Source: Gammaproteobacteria bacterium RIFCSPLOWO2_02_FULL_56_15
GTDB lineage: Bacteria; Pseudomonadota; Gammaproteobacteria; Eutrophobiales; Eutrophobiaceae
Reading direction: 5' to 3'
NCBI GenBank assembly: GCA_001801825.1
Contig: MGYR01000188.1
Span: 1 to 5,899 of the forward strand
DNA length: 5,899 nucleotides
The notes under the pieces were generated by a model. The model did not search any database, was not told where the DNA came from, and saw only the letters and a list, made by a program, of their open reading frames with translations. Both the position numbers and the translations under genes were made by a program. Shown here piece after piece: positions 1-5,899 of this stretch (its first letter is position 1; every line of letters begins with the position of its first letter).

Positions 1-159
1 GCCAAGCTGACTGATGCCTGCCTCCCGGGTATGTGCTCAATGAGCTTTCATTTTCATGAAAGTCCGACCAACCTGATTACGAATCCCGCTCTCGATCCGG
101 TCGCCAAAATCCCGGAAACCAAGGTAACAGCCGTCAGCATCAAACCAATAGCCGCATAA
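1..159 (+). CDS. C-terminal end of a formate dehydrogenase-like molybdopterin oxidoreductase catalytic subunit (5' end outside window)
   Basis: Frame 1 is open from the first base to TAA at 157-159 and gives 52 residues, too short for a standard ORF list. The tail contains FHFHESPTNLITNPALDP followed by VAKIPETKV. This is the characteristic end of the molybdopterin-dinucleotide-binding domain in FdhF/FdsA-type formate dehydrogenases, where an (A/P)xNLLTNxALDPxxKIPExK motif closes the protein. The alpha subunit encoded downstream ends with the equivalent AANLLTNEALDPFGKIPELK, so the two proteins are homologous but clearly different in sequence. This part of the domain helps hold the bis-PGD cofactor. 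The rest of the protein, including the metal-ligand residue and any Fe-S domains, lies outside the window, so formate as substrate is inferred from the tail alone. Another member of the family, such as an assimilatory nitrate reductase-like protein, is less likely but not excluded. The 213-bp gap to the next gene suggests a separate transcription unit. Confidence 0.82.
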   Translation, partial: AKLTDACLPGMCSMSFHFHESPTNLITNPALDPVAKIPETKVTAVSIKPIAA

Positions 160-232
160 AATCAAACCCTAAGCGCAACCGCATCTCATATAGCACCCGG
201 CTCGTCAGCAGGGTCGGATGATGGAATGATAT

Positions 233-261
233 TTGGTCCGCCGGACATACAGGGTTACAAT
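233..261 (+). promoter_or_regulatory. Candidate sigma-70 promoter for the formate dehydrogenase operon
   Basis: TTGGTC (233-238) and TACAAT (256-261) are separated by exactly 17 bp. The -10 box matches the consensus at 5 of 6 positions and the -35 box at 3 of 6. Transcription would start near 268 and leave a leader of about 105 nt before the GTG at 373. This is the best sigma-70-like pair I found in the 213-bp gap. A sigma-54-like reading at 222-237 (TGG...TTGG) lacks the essential GC of the -12 box. Prediction by eye only. Confidence 0.35.
236..246. promoter_or_regulatory. Operator-like inverted repeat GTCCG-C-CGGAC
   Basis: This is a perfect 5-bp dyad with a single central base. It overlaps the end of the proposed -35 box and the upstream half of the spacer, where a bound protein would control RNA polymerase. 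A further GTCCG half-site lies at 284-288, 48 bp downstream. An 11-bp dyad can arise by chance in GC-rich DNA, and no regulator gene is visible in the window, so the role is a hypothesis. Confidence 0.25.
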
Positions 262-271
262 TCATATTAAG

Positions 272-297
272 TTTGCATGTTGTGTCCGATGCTCAAA
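272..297. promoter_or_regulatory. Imperfect dyad in the operon leader (possible regulator site)
   Basis: TTTGCAT at 272-278 and ATGCTCAAA at 289-297 form an imperfect dyad around a 10-bp centre. GCAT/ATGC pair exactly, and the outer AAA is offset by two bases. The overall size would suit a LysR-type or similar dimeric regulator, but the symmetry is weak and no regulator gene is seen here. Confidence 0.15.
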
Positions 298-358
298 GAG
301 TGTACAGCAAGGGGGAAATACCGGGCTATTTAGGGCGATGCCGGCAGATTCCATAGAT

Positions 359-363
359 GAGGG
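359..363 (+). promoter_or_regulatory. Ribosome binding site supporting the GTG start at 373
   Basis: GAGGG lies 9 nt before the GTG codon, a normal Shine-Dalgarno sequence and spacing. It decides in favour of the non-ATG start: the next in-frame Met codons (residues 69 and 71) lie inside the conserved NuoE-like domain and would truncate it. Confidence 0.6.
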
Positions 364-372
364 TAGTTATCC

Positions 373-2055
373 GTGTCAGTAGGCATTCCAGGAAAACGTA
401 AAAAGCAAATTGCACAACTTCGTGGCCACACCGTTGATCCGGAGGCCGCGTGTCAAATCAGGGAATTGCTGGGTTCGCGGCCGAGGCGCCGAGACCTGCT
501 GATCGAATTCCTTCACCTGGTGCAGGATGAATACCGCCAGATCTCTGCGGCGCATATTGTCGCGCTTGCCGCCGAGATGAAAATGGCAGTGGTGGAAGTC
601 TTTGAAGTCGCTAGTTTTTATCATCACTTTCACATCGTCCGGGATGAGATGAAATCCCCCGGGATCATCATCCGGGTCTGTACTTCCATCACTTGCGCGA
701 TGCATGGCGCCGGGGCGCTACTCGAAGAATTGCAACAATTGCAACTGCCCGGGATACAGGTCGAGCAGGTACCCTGCGTCGGGCGTTGCGCGGAGGCCCC
801 GGTAGCCGTGGCCGGGACGCACCCGGTGGCCGATGCGACAGTGGGAAAGGTGCGGGATTGCATAGCGAACAACCGCACGGAGATCGATCCGGGCTCATGG
901 ATCAGCTATGACGAATACCGGGCGACAGGAGGATACAGCCTGTTGCAAGACTGCCATGCCGGACATCGTTCACCGGAATCCATAATCGGGGCGCTCAAAC
1001 AATCCGCTCTGCGCGGTCTTGGCGGGGCCGGTTTCCCCGCCGGGTTGAAATGGGAGATCCTGCGCAAGCAGACAGCCCCCCGACTGCTGGCAGTAAATAT
1101 TGATGAGGGAGAACCCGGGACTTTCAAGGATCGCCACTACCTGGAGCGCGATCCCCACCGGTTCCTGGAAGGCGCACTGATCGCCGCATGGGTCATTGAG
1201 GCCAAGGACGTCTATATCTACCTGCGGGACGAATACGCCGGTTGCCGGCGGATCCTGCTGCAGGAATTGGACACTCTGCGGCAGGCAACGCCTGTCACCC
1301 TCCCGGTTATACACCTCAGGCGTGGGGCCGGTGCATATATCTGCGGTGAAGAATCCGCCATGATTGAATCCATTGAGGGCAAACGTGGTATGCCTCGTTT
1401 GCGTCCGCCTTACGTGGCGGAGGTCGGTCTGTTCGGGCGCCCTACCCTGGAACATAATATGGAAACTCTCTATTGGGTGAGGGAATTGCTGGAACGGGGG
1501 GCGGACTGGTTTCTGTCGCATGGTAGAAACGGCAGAAAGGGTCTGCGTTCCTTTTCAGTAAGCGGGCGTGTGCGGAAACCGGGTATGTGCCTGGCCCCGG
1601 CGGGTATCACCGTACGTGAACTGATCGATGAATACTGCGATGGCATGGCACCGGGGTATGAATTTTATGCCTATTTCCCGGGTGGCGCCTCCGGCGGTGT
1701 ATTGCCGGCCTCCCTCGGGGATATCCCGCTCGATTTCGACACGCTGAACAGCTACGGTTGTTTTATCGGATCCGCCGCCATCATCATACTCTCGACGCAA
1801 GATAGGGTTCGGGATGCCGTGCTGAACGCCATGCGTTTCTTCCGCGATGAGTCCTGCGGTCAGTGCACACCCTGCCGGGTGGGTACCAGCAAGGCCGCGA
1901 CGCTCATGAGCCGGGCACATTGGGATCGAGAATTGCTGGAAGACTTGGCCCGGGTGATGGCGGACGCTTCGATCTGCGGCCTGGGACAGGCAGCGCCCAA
2001 TGTGCTCCGTTGCGCCCTGAAATATTTTCCACAGGAATTCACCCATGGCGGTTAA
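373..2055 (+). CDS. NAD+-dependent formate dehydrogenase beta subunit (NuoE-NuoF fusion diaphorase)
   Basis: This cytoplasmic electron-output subunit passes electrons from formate oxidation through Fe-S clusters and FMN to NAD+. Residues about 15-165 are a NuoE-like thioredoxin-fold domain with the [2Fe-2S] ligands C103-x4-C108 and C135-x3-C139. Residues about 180-556 are NuoF-like: GLGGAGFP (215-222) and DEGEPG (244-249) form the FMN/NADH site, and ICGEES around C324 continues it. The motif C495-x2-C498-x2-C501 plus C535 binds a [4Fe-4S] cluster. At 560 residues it matches the size and domain order of the beta chain of Methylorubrum extorquens FDH1, which combines what FdsG and FdsB do as separate chains in Cupriavidus and Rhodobacter; the comparison is from memory. 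The gene starts with GTG after a good ribosome binding site. It overlaps the alpha gene by 11 bp, so the two are one operon and probably translationally coupled. HoxF or NuoF of another complex is ruled out by the adjoining formate dehydrogenase alpha gene. Confidence 0.93.
   Translation: MSVGIPGKRKKQIAQLRGHTVDPEAACQIRELLGSRPRRRDLLIEFLHLVQDEYRQISAAHIVALAAEMKMAVVEVFEVASFYHHFHIVRDEMKSPGIIIRVCTSITCAMHGAGALLEELQQLQLPGIQVEQVPCVGRCAEAPVAVAGTHPVADATVGKVRDCIANNRTEIDPGSWISYDEYRATGGYSLLQDCHAGHRSPESIIGALKQSALRGLGGAGFPAGLKWEILRKQTAPRLLAVNIDEGEPGTFKDRHYLERDPHRFLEGALIAAWVIEAKDVYIYLRDEYAGCRRILLQELDTLRQATPVTLPVIHLRRGAGAYICGEESAMIESIEGKRGMPRLRPPYVAEVGLFGRPTLEHNMETLYWVRELLERGADWFLSHGRNGRKGLRSFSVSGRVRKPGMCLAPAGITVRELIDEYCDGMAPGYEFYAYFPGGASGGVLPASLGDIPLDFDTLNSYGCFIGSAAIIILSTQDRVRDAVLNAMRFFRDESCGQCTPCRVGTSKAATLMSRAHWDRELLEDLARVMADASICGLGQAAPNVLRCALKYFPQEFTHGG
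2033..2037 (+). promoter_or_regulatory. Ribosome binding site of the alpha subunit gene, inside the beta gene
   Basis: AGGAA lies 7 nt before the ATG at 2045 and within the last codons of the beta gene. It supports this start over the in-frame ATG nine codons later (2072), for which I see no comparable site. Confidence 0.6.
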
Positions 2056-4828
2056 ATCGGAAACCCCACCTATGGAGCCTGTCACTTTCAGTTTCAATGG
2101 CAAACAGGTCAACGCACTGCCGGATGAGACCATCCTGGAGTGCGCCACCCGTCTCGGCAAAGAAATTCCCTACCTCTGCTACAAGGAAGGATACCGGTCG
2201 GACGGTAACTGCCGGGCCTGCATGGTAGAGATAGAAGGCGAACGGACCCTGGCGCCTTCCTGTTGCCGGAAACCCTCGGCCGGGATGAAAGTCAGTAGCG
2301 AGAGTGAACGTGCTGAGCACTCCCGGCGCATGGTCATTGAATTGCTGCGCTCCGACATGCCGGCCCAGGCAGCATCACCCTACACCCGCCATTCCCTGCT
2401 GGATCACTGGGCAGAGGAGGTTTTGCATCTGCCTGGCCCGCGCTTTCCAGAACGGGAACAGCCCTTGCCGGACATGAGCAACCCGGCCATCAGCGTTAAC
2501 CTGGATGCCTGTATACAGTGCACCCGGTGTGTACGGGCATGTCGTGAGGAACAGGTCAATGATGTGATCGGTTTTGCTTATCGGGGCAATCGATCCGTGA
2601 TTGTCTTTGACCTGAATGACCCCATGGGAACCAGTTCCTGCGTGAGCTGCGGCGAATGCGTGCAGGCCTGCCCGACAGGTGCGCTAATGCCAACCGGAAA
2701 CGCTGGACTGGCCGAGCCGGATCGTCTGATTCCTTCCGTCTGCCCTTATTGTGGCGTCGGCTGCCAGTTGACCTACCACGTCAGGGATAATCGTATCCTG
2801 AAGGTGGATGGCAAGGATGGACCCGCCAATCACAGCCGGCTCTGCGTCAAGGGCCGTTACGGTTTTGATTATGTCCATCATCCCGACAGACTAACCCGGC
2901 CCCTGATCCGGCGTGAGGGCAAGATCAAGACCGCCGATCTGCTCAATCGGGAAGTGCTGCACGAATATTTCCGTGAAGCGAGCTGGGAGGAGGCCCTCGA
3001 TCGGGCTGCGGGCGGTTTACAGGCCTTACGCGATACCCAGGGACCCGCTTCTCTGGCCGGGTTCGGCTCCGCCAAGGGCAGCAACGAAGAGGCTTACCTG
3101 TTCCAGAAACTGGTTCGCACCGGCTTCAGGACCAACAACGTCGATCACTGTACTCGCCTCTGTCATGCCTCTTCGGTCGCTGCGTTGATGGAGATGATCG
3201 GATCCGGCGCCGTCTCCAACCCTTTCGGCGATGCCACCAAAGCCGATGTCATTATCGTTATCGGCTCCAACCCGATAATGAATCACCCGGTAGCGGCCAC
3301 CTTTATGAAAAATGCGGCAAAAGCCGGCAAGATACTGATCGTGCTGGATCCCTATCGCTCAGAGTTGGCCCGTCATACCGCCTATCACTTACAGTTCCGG
3401 CCGGACACGGATGTGCCCCTGTTGAACAGCCTGATGCACACAATCATTTCGGAAGGTCTCCATAACACCGGCTTCATCGAGAGGCGCACCAGCGGTTTCG
3501 AACGCCTCAGGGAAGTAGTCAGCCGTTACAGCCCGGAGCACGTTTCCGCCCTGTGCGGTATACCGGCGGAAAGACTGAAAGAGGTTGCCCGTGTCTATGC
3601 CAAAGCGGGCGCCGCGATCATTTTCTGGGGAATGGGGGTGTCACAGCATATCCACGGGACGGACAACGCGCGTTGTCTGATATCCCTGGCCCTGCTCACC
3701 GGACAGATCGGCCGTCCGGGAACCGGGTTGCACCCATTGCGCGGACAGAACAATGTACAGGGGGCTTCGGATATGGGACTGATACCCATGTCCTATCCCA
3801 ATTACCAGCCGGTCACCGATCCGGAGGTCCGCAAGCGATTCGAGAACCTCTGGGATACTAAAGAACTGGATCCGGTAGCCGGTCTGACCGTGGTGGAGGT
3901 CGTGCATGCCATTCATCGGGGAACCGTGAAGGGCATGTATATCATGGGAGAGAACCCGGCCATGTCGGACCCCAATCTCCACCATGCACGGGAAGCCCTG
4001 GCCCATCTGCAACACCTGGTGGTCCAGGATATCTTTTTCACCGAAACCGCCGGTTTCGCAGACGTCATTCTGCCGGCATCGGCCTTTCCCGAAAAGACCG
4101 GTACCTTCACTAATACGGACCGGCGCGTTCAGATGGGCCGGCAGGCCATAGCGTCTCCGGGCGAAGCACGTCAGGACCTCTGGATCATCCAGCAAATGGC
4201 ATCACGGTTGGGACTGAGCTGGAACTACCCAGATGTCAGCGCTGTATTCCATGAGATCTGCCAGGCCACGCCTTATATGGGTGGCATGACCTGGGAACGG
4301 CTTGAGCGTGAAAGTTCGCTGACCTCACCATTGCTCAAGGAAGGAGACCCTGGCGAGGAGATCATCTTCATTAACCAGTTTCCGACGGCGGATGGACTGG
4401 GCCGGTTTGTCCCCGCGGAATATATCCATGCCGACGAATTACCCGACGCGGAATACCCGTTCGTTTTTACCACTGGTCGGCTGCTGGAACACTGGCACAC
4501 AGGCAGCATGACTCGCCGGGCGACCATACTGGACCAACTGGAGCCGGTGCCGGTAGTCAACATCCATCCCGATGATCTCGCCGCTCTGCCGGCGGGGCCG
4601 GGTGACAGGATACATATTCGATCCAGGCGCGGTAGCATCACCGCCCTGGCCAGGGCCGATACCGGTATGCAACGCAGGTCGGTGTTCATGGCCTTCTGTT
4701 ACCGGGAAGCGGCCGCCAATCTACTGACGAATGAGGCCCTGGATCCCTTCGGCAAGATCCCTGAGTTGAAATATTGCGCGGTTCAACTTTGCAGAGGAGT
4801 CGAACCCAGCCAGCAAGGCCAAAGCTGA
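2045..4828 (+). CDS. fdhF: NAD+-dependent formate dehydrogenase alpha (catalytic) subunit, molybdenum or tungsten, Cys-type
   Basis: This subunit oxidises formate to CO2 (reversible in relatives) in the cytoplasm and passes electrons to the beta subunit. Domains in order: a [2Fe-2S] ferredoxin domain (C45, C56, C59, C73 or C74), a 2x[4Fe-4S] domain (C156/159/162/166 and C199/202/205/209), a proximal [4Fe-4S] site (C233-x2-C236-x3-C240-x26-C267), the molybdopterin oxidoreductase core, and the dinucleotide-binding domain (about 805-917). The metal ligand is C373 in HCTRLCHASS, followed by H374. R566 in LRGQNNVQGASDMG matches the formate-binding Arg of E. coli FdhF, and K269 sits between the proximal cluster and the cofactor. 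The ligand codon is TGT, so this is a Cys and not a selenocysteine enzyme. There is no Cys between 74 and 156, so the NuoG-type His-Cys cluster is absent. The 927 residues fit FdsA/Fdh1A proteins. Mo and W cannot be told apart from sequence. It could equally be called fdsA or fdh1A. No fdhD, fdsC or fdsD follows in the window. Confidence 0.96.
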   Translation: MAVKSETPPMEPVTFSFNGKQVNALPDETILECATRLGKEIPYLCYKEGYRSDGNCRACMVEIEGERTLAPSCCRKPSAGMKVSSESERAEHSRRMVIELLRSDMPAQAASPYTRHSLLDHWAEEVLHLPGPRFPEREQPLPDMSNPAISVNLDACIQCTRCVRACREEQVNDVIGFAYRGNRSVIVFDLNDPMGTSSCVSCGECVQACPTGALMPTGNAGLAEPDRLIPSVCPYCGVGCQLTYHVRDNRILKVDGKDGPANHSRLCVKGRYGFDYVHHPDRLTRPLIRREGKIKTADLLNREVLHEYFREASWEEALDRAAGGLQALRDTQGPASLAGFGSAKGSNEEAYLFQKLVRTGFRTNNVDHCTRLCHASSVAALMEMIGSGAVSNPFGDATKADVIIVIGSNPIMNHPVAATFMKNAAKAGKILIVLDPYRSELARHTAYHLQFRPDTDVPLLNSLMHTIISEGLHNTGFIERRTSGFERLREVVSRYSPEHVSALCGIPAERLKEVARVYAKAGAAIIFWGMGVSQHIHGTDNARCLISLALLTGQIGRPGTGLHPLRGQNNVQGASDMGLIPMSYPNYQPVTDPEVRKRFENLWDTKELDPVAGLTVVEVVHAIHRGTVKGMYIMGENPAMSDPNLHHAREALAHLQHLVVQDIFFTETAGFADVILPASAFPEKTGTFTNTDRRVQMGRQAIASPGEARQDLWIIQQMASRLGLSWNYPDVSAVFHEICQATPYMGGMTWERLERESSLTSPLLKEGDPGEEIIFINQFPTADGLGRFVPAEYIHADELPDAEYPFVFTTGRLLEHWHTGSMTRRATILDQLEPVPVVNIHPDDLAALPAGPGDRIHIRSRRGSITALARADTGMQRRSVFMAFCYREAAANLLTNEALDPFGKIPELKYCAVQLCRGVEPSQQGQS

Positions 4829-4842
4829 CTGCAACAGTCAGC
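4824..4842. terminator. Perfect hairpin at the convergent gene junction, possible terminator
   Basis: GCTGACTG, loop CAA, CAGTCAGC: an 8-bp perfect stem with a 3-nt loop. The TGA stop of the alpha gene (4826-4828) lies inside the left arm. On the + strand no T-run follows. On the - strand the hairpin begins 27 nt after the stop of the convergent gene and is followed by TTT, so it fits a weak terminator for that gene better. The position, shared by two converging transcripts, supports a role in ending transcription or stabilising 3' ends. Confidence 0.4.
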
Positions 4843-4869
4843 ATACACGGGTACTTGCGTTGAAATACC

Positions 4870-5899
4870 TCAGGGCAGACTGAATACGGTAAGAGTGCCA
4901 CCGGGCATTGTTTCGCCCGATAGCTCCTTGTTGTTATAAATATCTTCCGGCAGCGTACCCTTGCCAGAGAGAATACCTACGAACTGCTTGTCCTTGTGGA
5001 TCCAGGTGCTGAAGGTACCGAGAATTCCCGATGGCACTTTGAATTGCCAAAGGTAACGCCCGGTTTGGGCATCGACCGCCCGCGCATATCCATCCAGCGT
5101 CCCGTAAAAAACCACAGCGCCGGCAGTGGCCAGTGCCCTGCCCCACAGCGCCCTCCGTTCAGGTATGGTCCAGGCGATCCTTGCCCGGGCAGGATCCCAG
5201 GCAATGATTTGACCTCCCTGGGATCGGCCATCCGCGAGTCTGGCTGCCGCCAGGTAGGAAACTACGGGCTGCCTTCGAGCCATCCCGCCTACCGGATTGG
5301 CAATGCTGGAGCCGGTAGACTGCTGGCAGACAAAGGCCAGTGGCAGATAGAAAAAGCCCGTATGAGGACTGTAGGCAGGGCCAGCGAAACCGGCGGTATC
5401 GGATGCCGCAGGACAGCTGGCGCCAGCGTCTGTACTTCCGGTGGCTGATATACGGATCGGCTCACCAGTCCCCTGTTCAATGCCATCGGCCCAGTTGGTC
5501 GAGTTATTGTATTTTTCAGCTGAAAGCAATTCGCCGGTACCTCGATTCAAGGTGAAGACAAATCCGCTCTGACTGAAATATACCAGGGCCGCGACCGGCT
5601 GATCATTCACGATCAGGTCCACCAGATGTATATCGTCGGCGTCGTCGAAAGGCCAGTCCCCACCGGCGGTCAAGGGATAGATCCAACGTGCCATGCCGGT
5701 ATCGATATCCCTGGCAAACAGAGTGGTCTGATACCTGGTTCCCCGCCCCGTTGCGCCGGAACCGCTTTCAGTAACCACGCTTGAAACATAATAAACCAAG
5801 TTTTCTGCTGAATCCCATGCCAGCACACCTCCGATAGAACCTGATTCCTGCAGCCAAAGTCCGTCTTGCGCTCGGCTGTTCAAACCAACGGGTCTGCGC
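4870..5899 (-). CDS. PQQ-dependent methanol/alcohol dehydrogenase homologue (XoxF/MxaF-like), C-terminal half, with altered active site
   Basis: The frame is open from the window edge (5898) to TGA at 4870-4872. The TTG at 5881-5883 is only an internal Leu, so the gene is 5'-truncated by the window, and the roughly 250 N-terminal residues expected, including a signal peptide, are missing. Numbering from that Leu, beta-propeller motifs are clear: ARDIDTGMARW (57-67), AVDAQTGRYLW (269-279), LATAGAVVFYGTLDGY (251-266), and the family ending LTVFSLP. A Cys pair (C157, C186) matches the conserved ICP...HVC pair of XoxF. Family members oxidise methanol or other alcohols in the periplasm and pass electrons to a c-type cytochrome. 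This copy differs at key sites, compared from memory: MxaF Trp243, Asn261, Asp303 and Arg331 correspond to G18, V36, P78 and Q105. D80, matching the extra Asp of lanthanide-dependent enzymes, is kept. Family membership is secure; catalytic activity is doubtful. It converges on the formate dehydrogenase operon. Confidence 0.88.
   Translation of the reverse strand, partial: RRPVGLNSRAQDGLWLQESGSIGGVLAWDSAENLVYYVSSVVTESGSGATGRGTRYQTTLFARDIDTGMARWIYPLTAGGDWPFDDADDIHLVDLIVNDQPVAALVYFSQSGFVFTLNRGTGELLSAEKYNNSTNWADGIEQGTGEPIRISATGSTDAGASCPAASDTAGFAGPAYSPHTGFFYLPLAFVCQQSTGSSIANPVGGMARRQPVVSYLAAARLADGRSQGGQIIAWDPARARIAWTIPERRALWGRALATAGAVVFYGTLDGYARAVDAQTGRYLWQFKVPSGILGTFSTWIHKDKQFVGILSGKGTLPEDIYNNKELSGETMPGGTLTVFSLP

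Noticed and set aside
1..13. Similarity of GCCAAGCTGACTG at the window start to 4818-4831, possible repeat ends
   Set aside because: The match is short, has a one-base length difference, and both copies lie in coding ends of homologous genes; no target duplication or mobile element is present.
195..214. Imperfect hairpin ACCCGGC...GCAGGGT after the upstream gene, possible terminator
   Set aside because: The stem is only 4+2 bp with a mismatch and no T-run follows, so termination cannot be claimed.
222..237. Sigma-54-like promoter TGGAATGATATTTGGT
   Set aside because: The -24 GG and the spacing fit, but the -12 element has GG instead of the essential GC and two other consensus positions are missed.
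970..1521. Open frame of 183 codons on the - strand inside the beta subunit gene
   Set aside because: It lies antisense to the highly conserved NuoF domain and shows no recognisable motif; long antisense frames are common in GC-rich genes.
1555..2160. Open frame of 201 codons on the - strand across the beta/alpha junction
   Set aside because: The opposite strand encodes the conserved cluster motif of beta and the ferredoxin start of alpha; the antisense product has no domain signature.
3161..3166. Possible selenocysteine site at the metal ligand of the formate dehydrogenase
   Set aside because: The codon is TGT (Cys) followed by a His codon, so no UGA recoding or SECIS element is needed.
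3641..4195. Open frame of 184 codons on the - strand inside the alpha subunit gene
   Set aside because: It overlaps the conserved molybdopterin domain and has no family motif.
4996..5448. Open frame of 150 codons on the + strand inside the PQQ dehydrogenase homologue
   Set aside because: The - strand frame carries clear beta-propeller motifs over the same bases; the + strand product is low-complexity and unlike any family I know.
5881..5883. TTG as the start codon of the PQQ dehydrogenase homologue
   Set aside because: The frame continues open to the window edge, no ribosome binding site is visible before it, and the family requires about 250 further N-terminal residues.

Overview
The window carries a C1-oxidation locus from a Gram-negative bacterium, most likely a methylotroph- or chemolithotroph-like member of the Pseudomonadota. 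This rests on protein families and GC-rich coding sequence; no rRNA or other taxonomic marker is present. It holds two complete genes and two genes cut by the window edges.

Layout. (1) Bases 1-159 (+) encode the last 52 residues of a molybdopterin oxidoreductase whose tail looks like a formate dehydrogenase catalytic subunit. (2) Bases 160-372 are a 213-bp intergenic region with a plausible sigma-70 promoter (TTGGTC-N17-TACAAT) and a perfect GTCCG-C-CGGAC dyad in its spacer. (3) Bases 373-2055 (+) encode a NuoE-NuoF fusion, the diaphorase (NAD+/FMN) beta subunit of a soluble NAD+-dependent formate dehydrogenase. (4) Bases 2045-4828 (+), overlapping the beta gene by 11 bp, encode the alpha subunit: a NuoG-like Fe-S head fused to a Cys-type molybdo/tungsto-bis-PGD formate dehydrogenase. 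(5) Bases 4829-4869 are a short convergent gap; an 8-bp perfect hairpin covers the alpha stop codon and runs into the gap. (6) Bases 4870-5899 (-) encode the C-terminal half of a XoxF/MxaF-like PQQ alcohol dehydrogenase homologue.

How they work together. The two complete genes form a two-subunit enzyme with the same domain architecture as Methylorubrum extorquens FDH1. Formate is oxidised at the metal site in alpha. Electrons then pass through four alpha clusters and the beta clusters to FMN, which reduces NAD+. The upstream tail suggests a second formate dehydrogenase directly before it. The convergent PQQ-dehydrogenase homologue would belong to the periplasmic methanol-to-formaldehyde step of the same pathway.

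The most unusual observation is in that last gene. Aligned by motif to MxaF/XoxF, almost without gaps, it lacks the residues equivalent to the PQQ-stacking Trp243, metal-ligand Asn261, catalytic Asp303 and PQQ-contacting Arg331 (MxaF numbering). The frame is nevertheless open and the fold motifs are kept. It looks like a maintained pseudoenzyme or a strongly re-purposed paralogue, not an ordinary methanol dehydrogenase.
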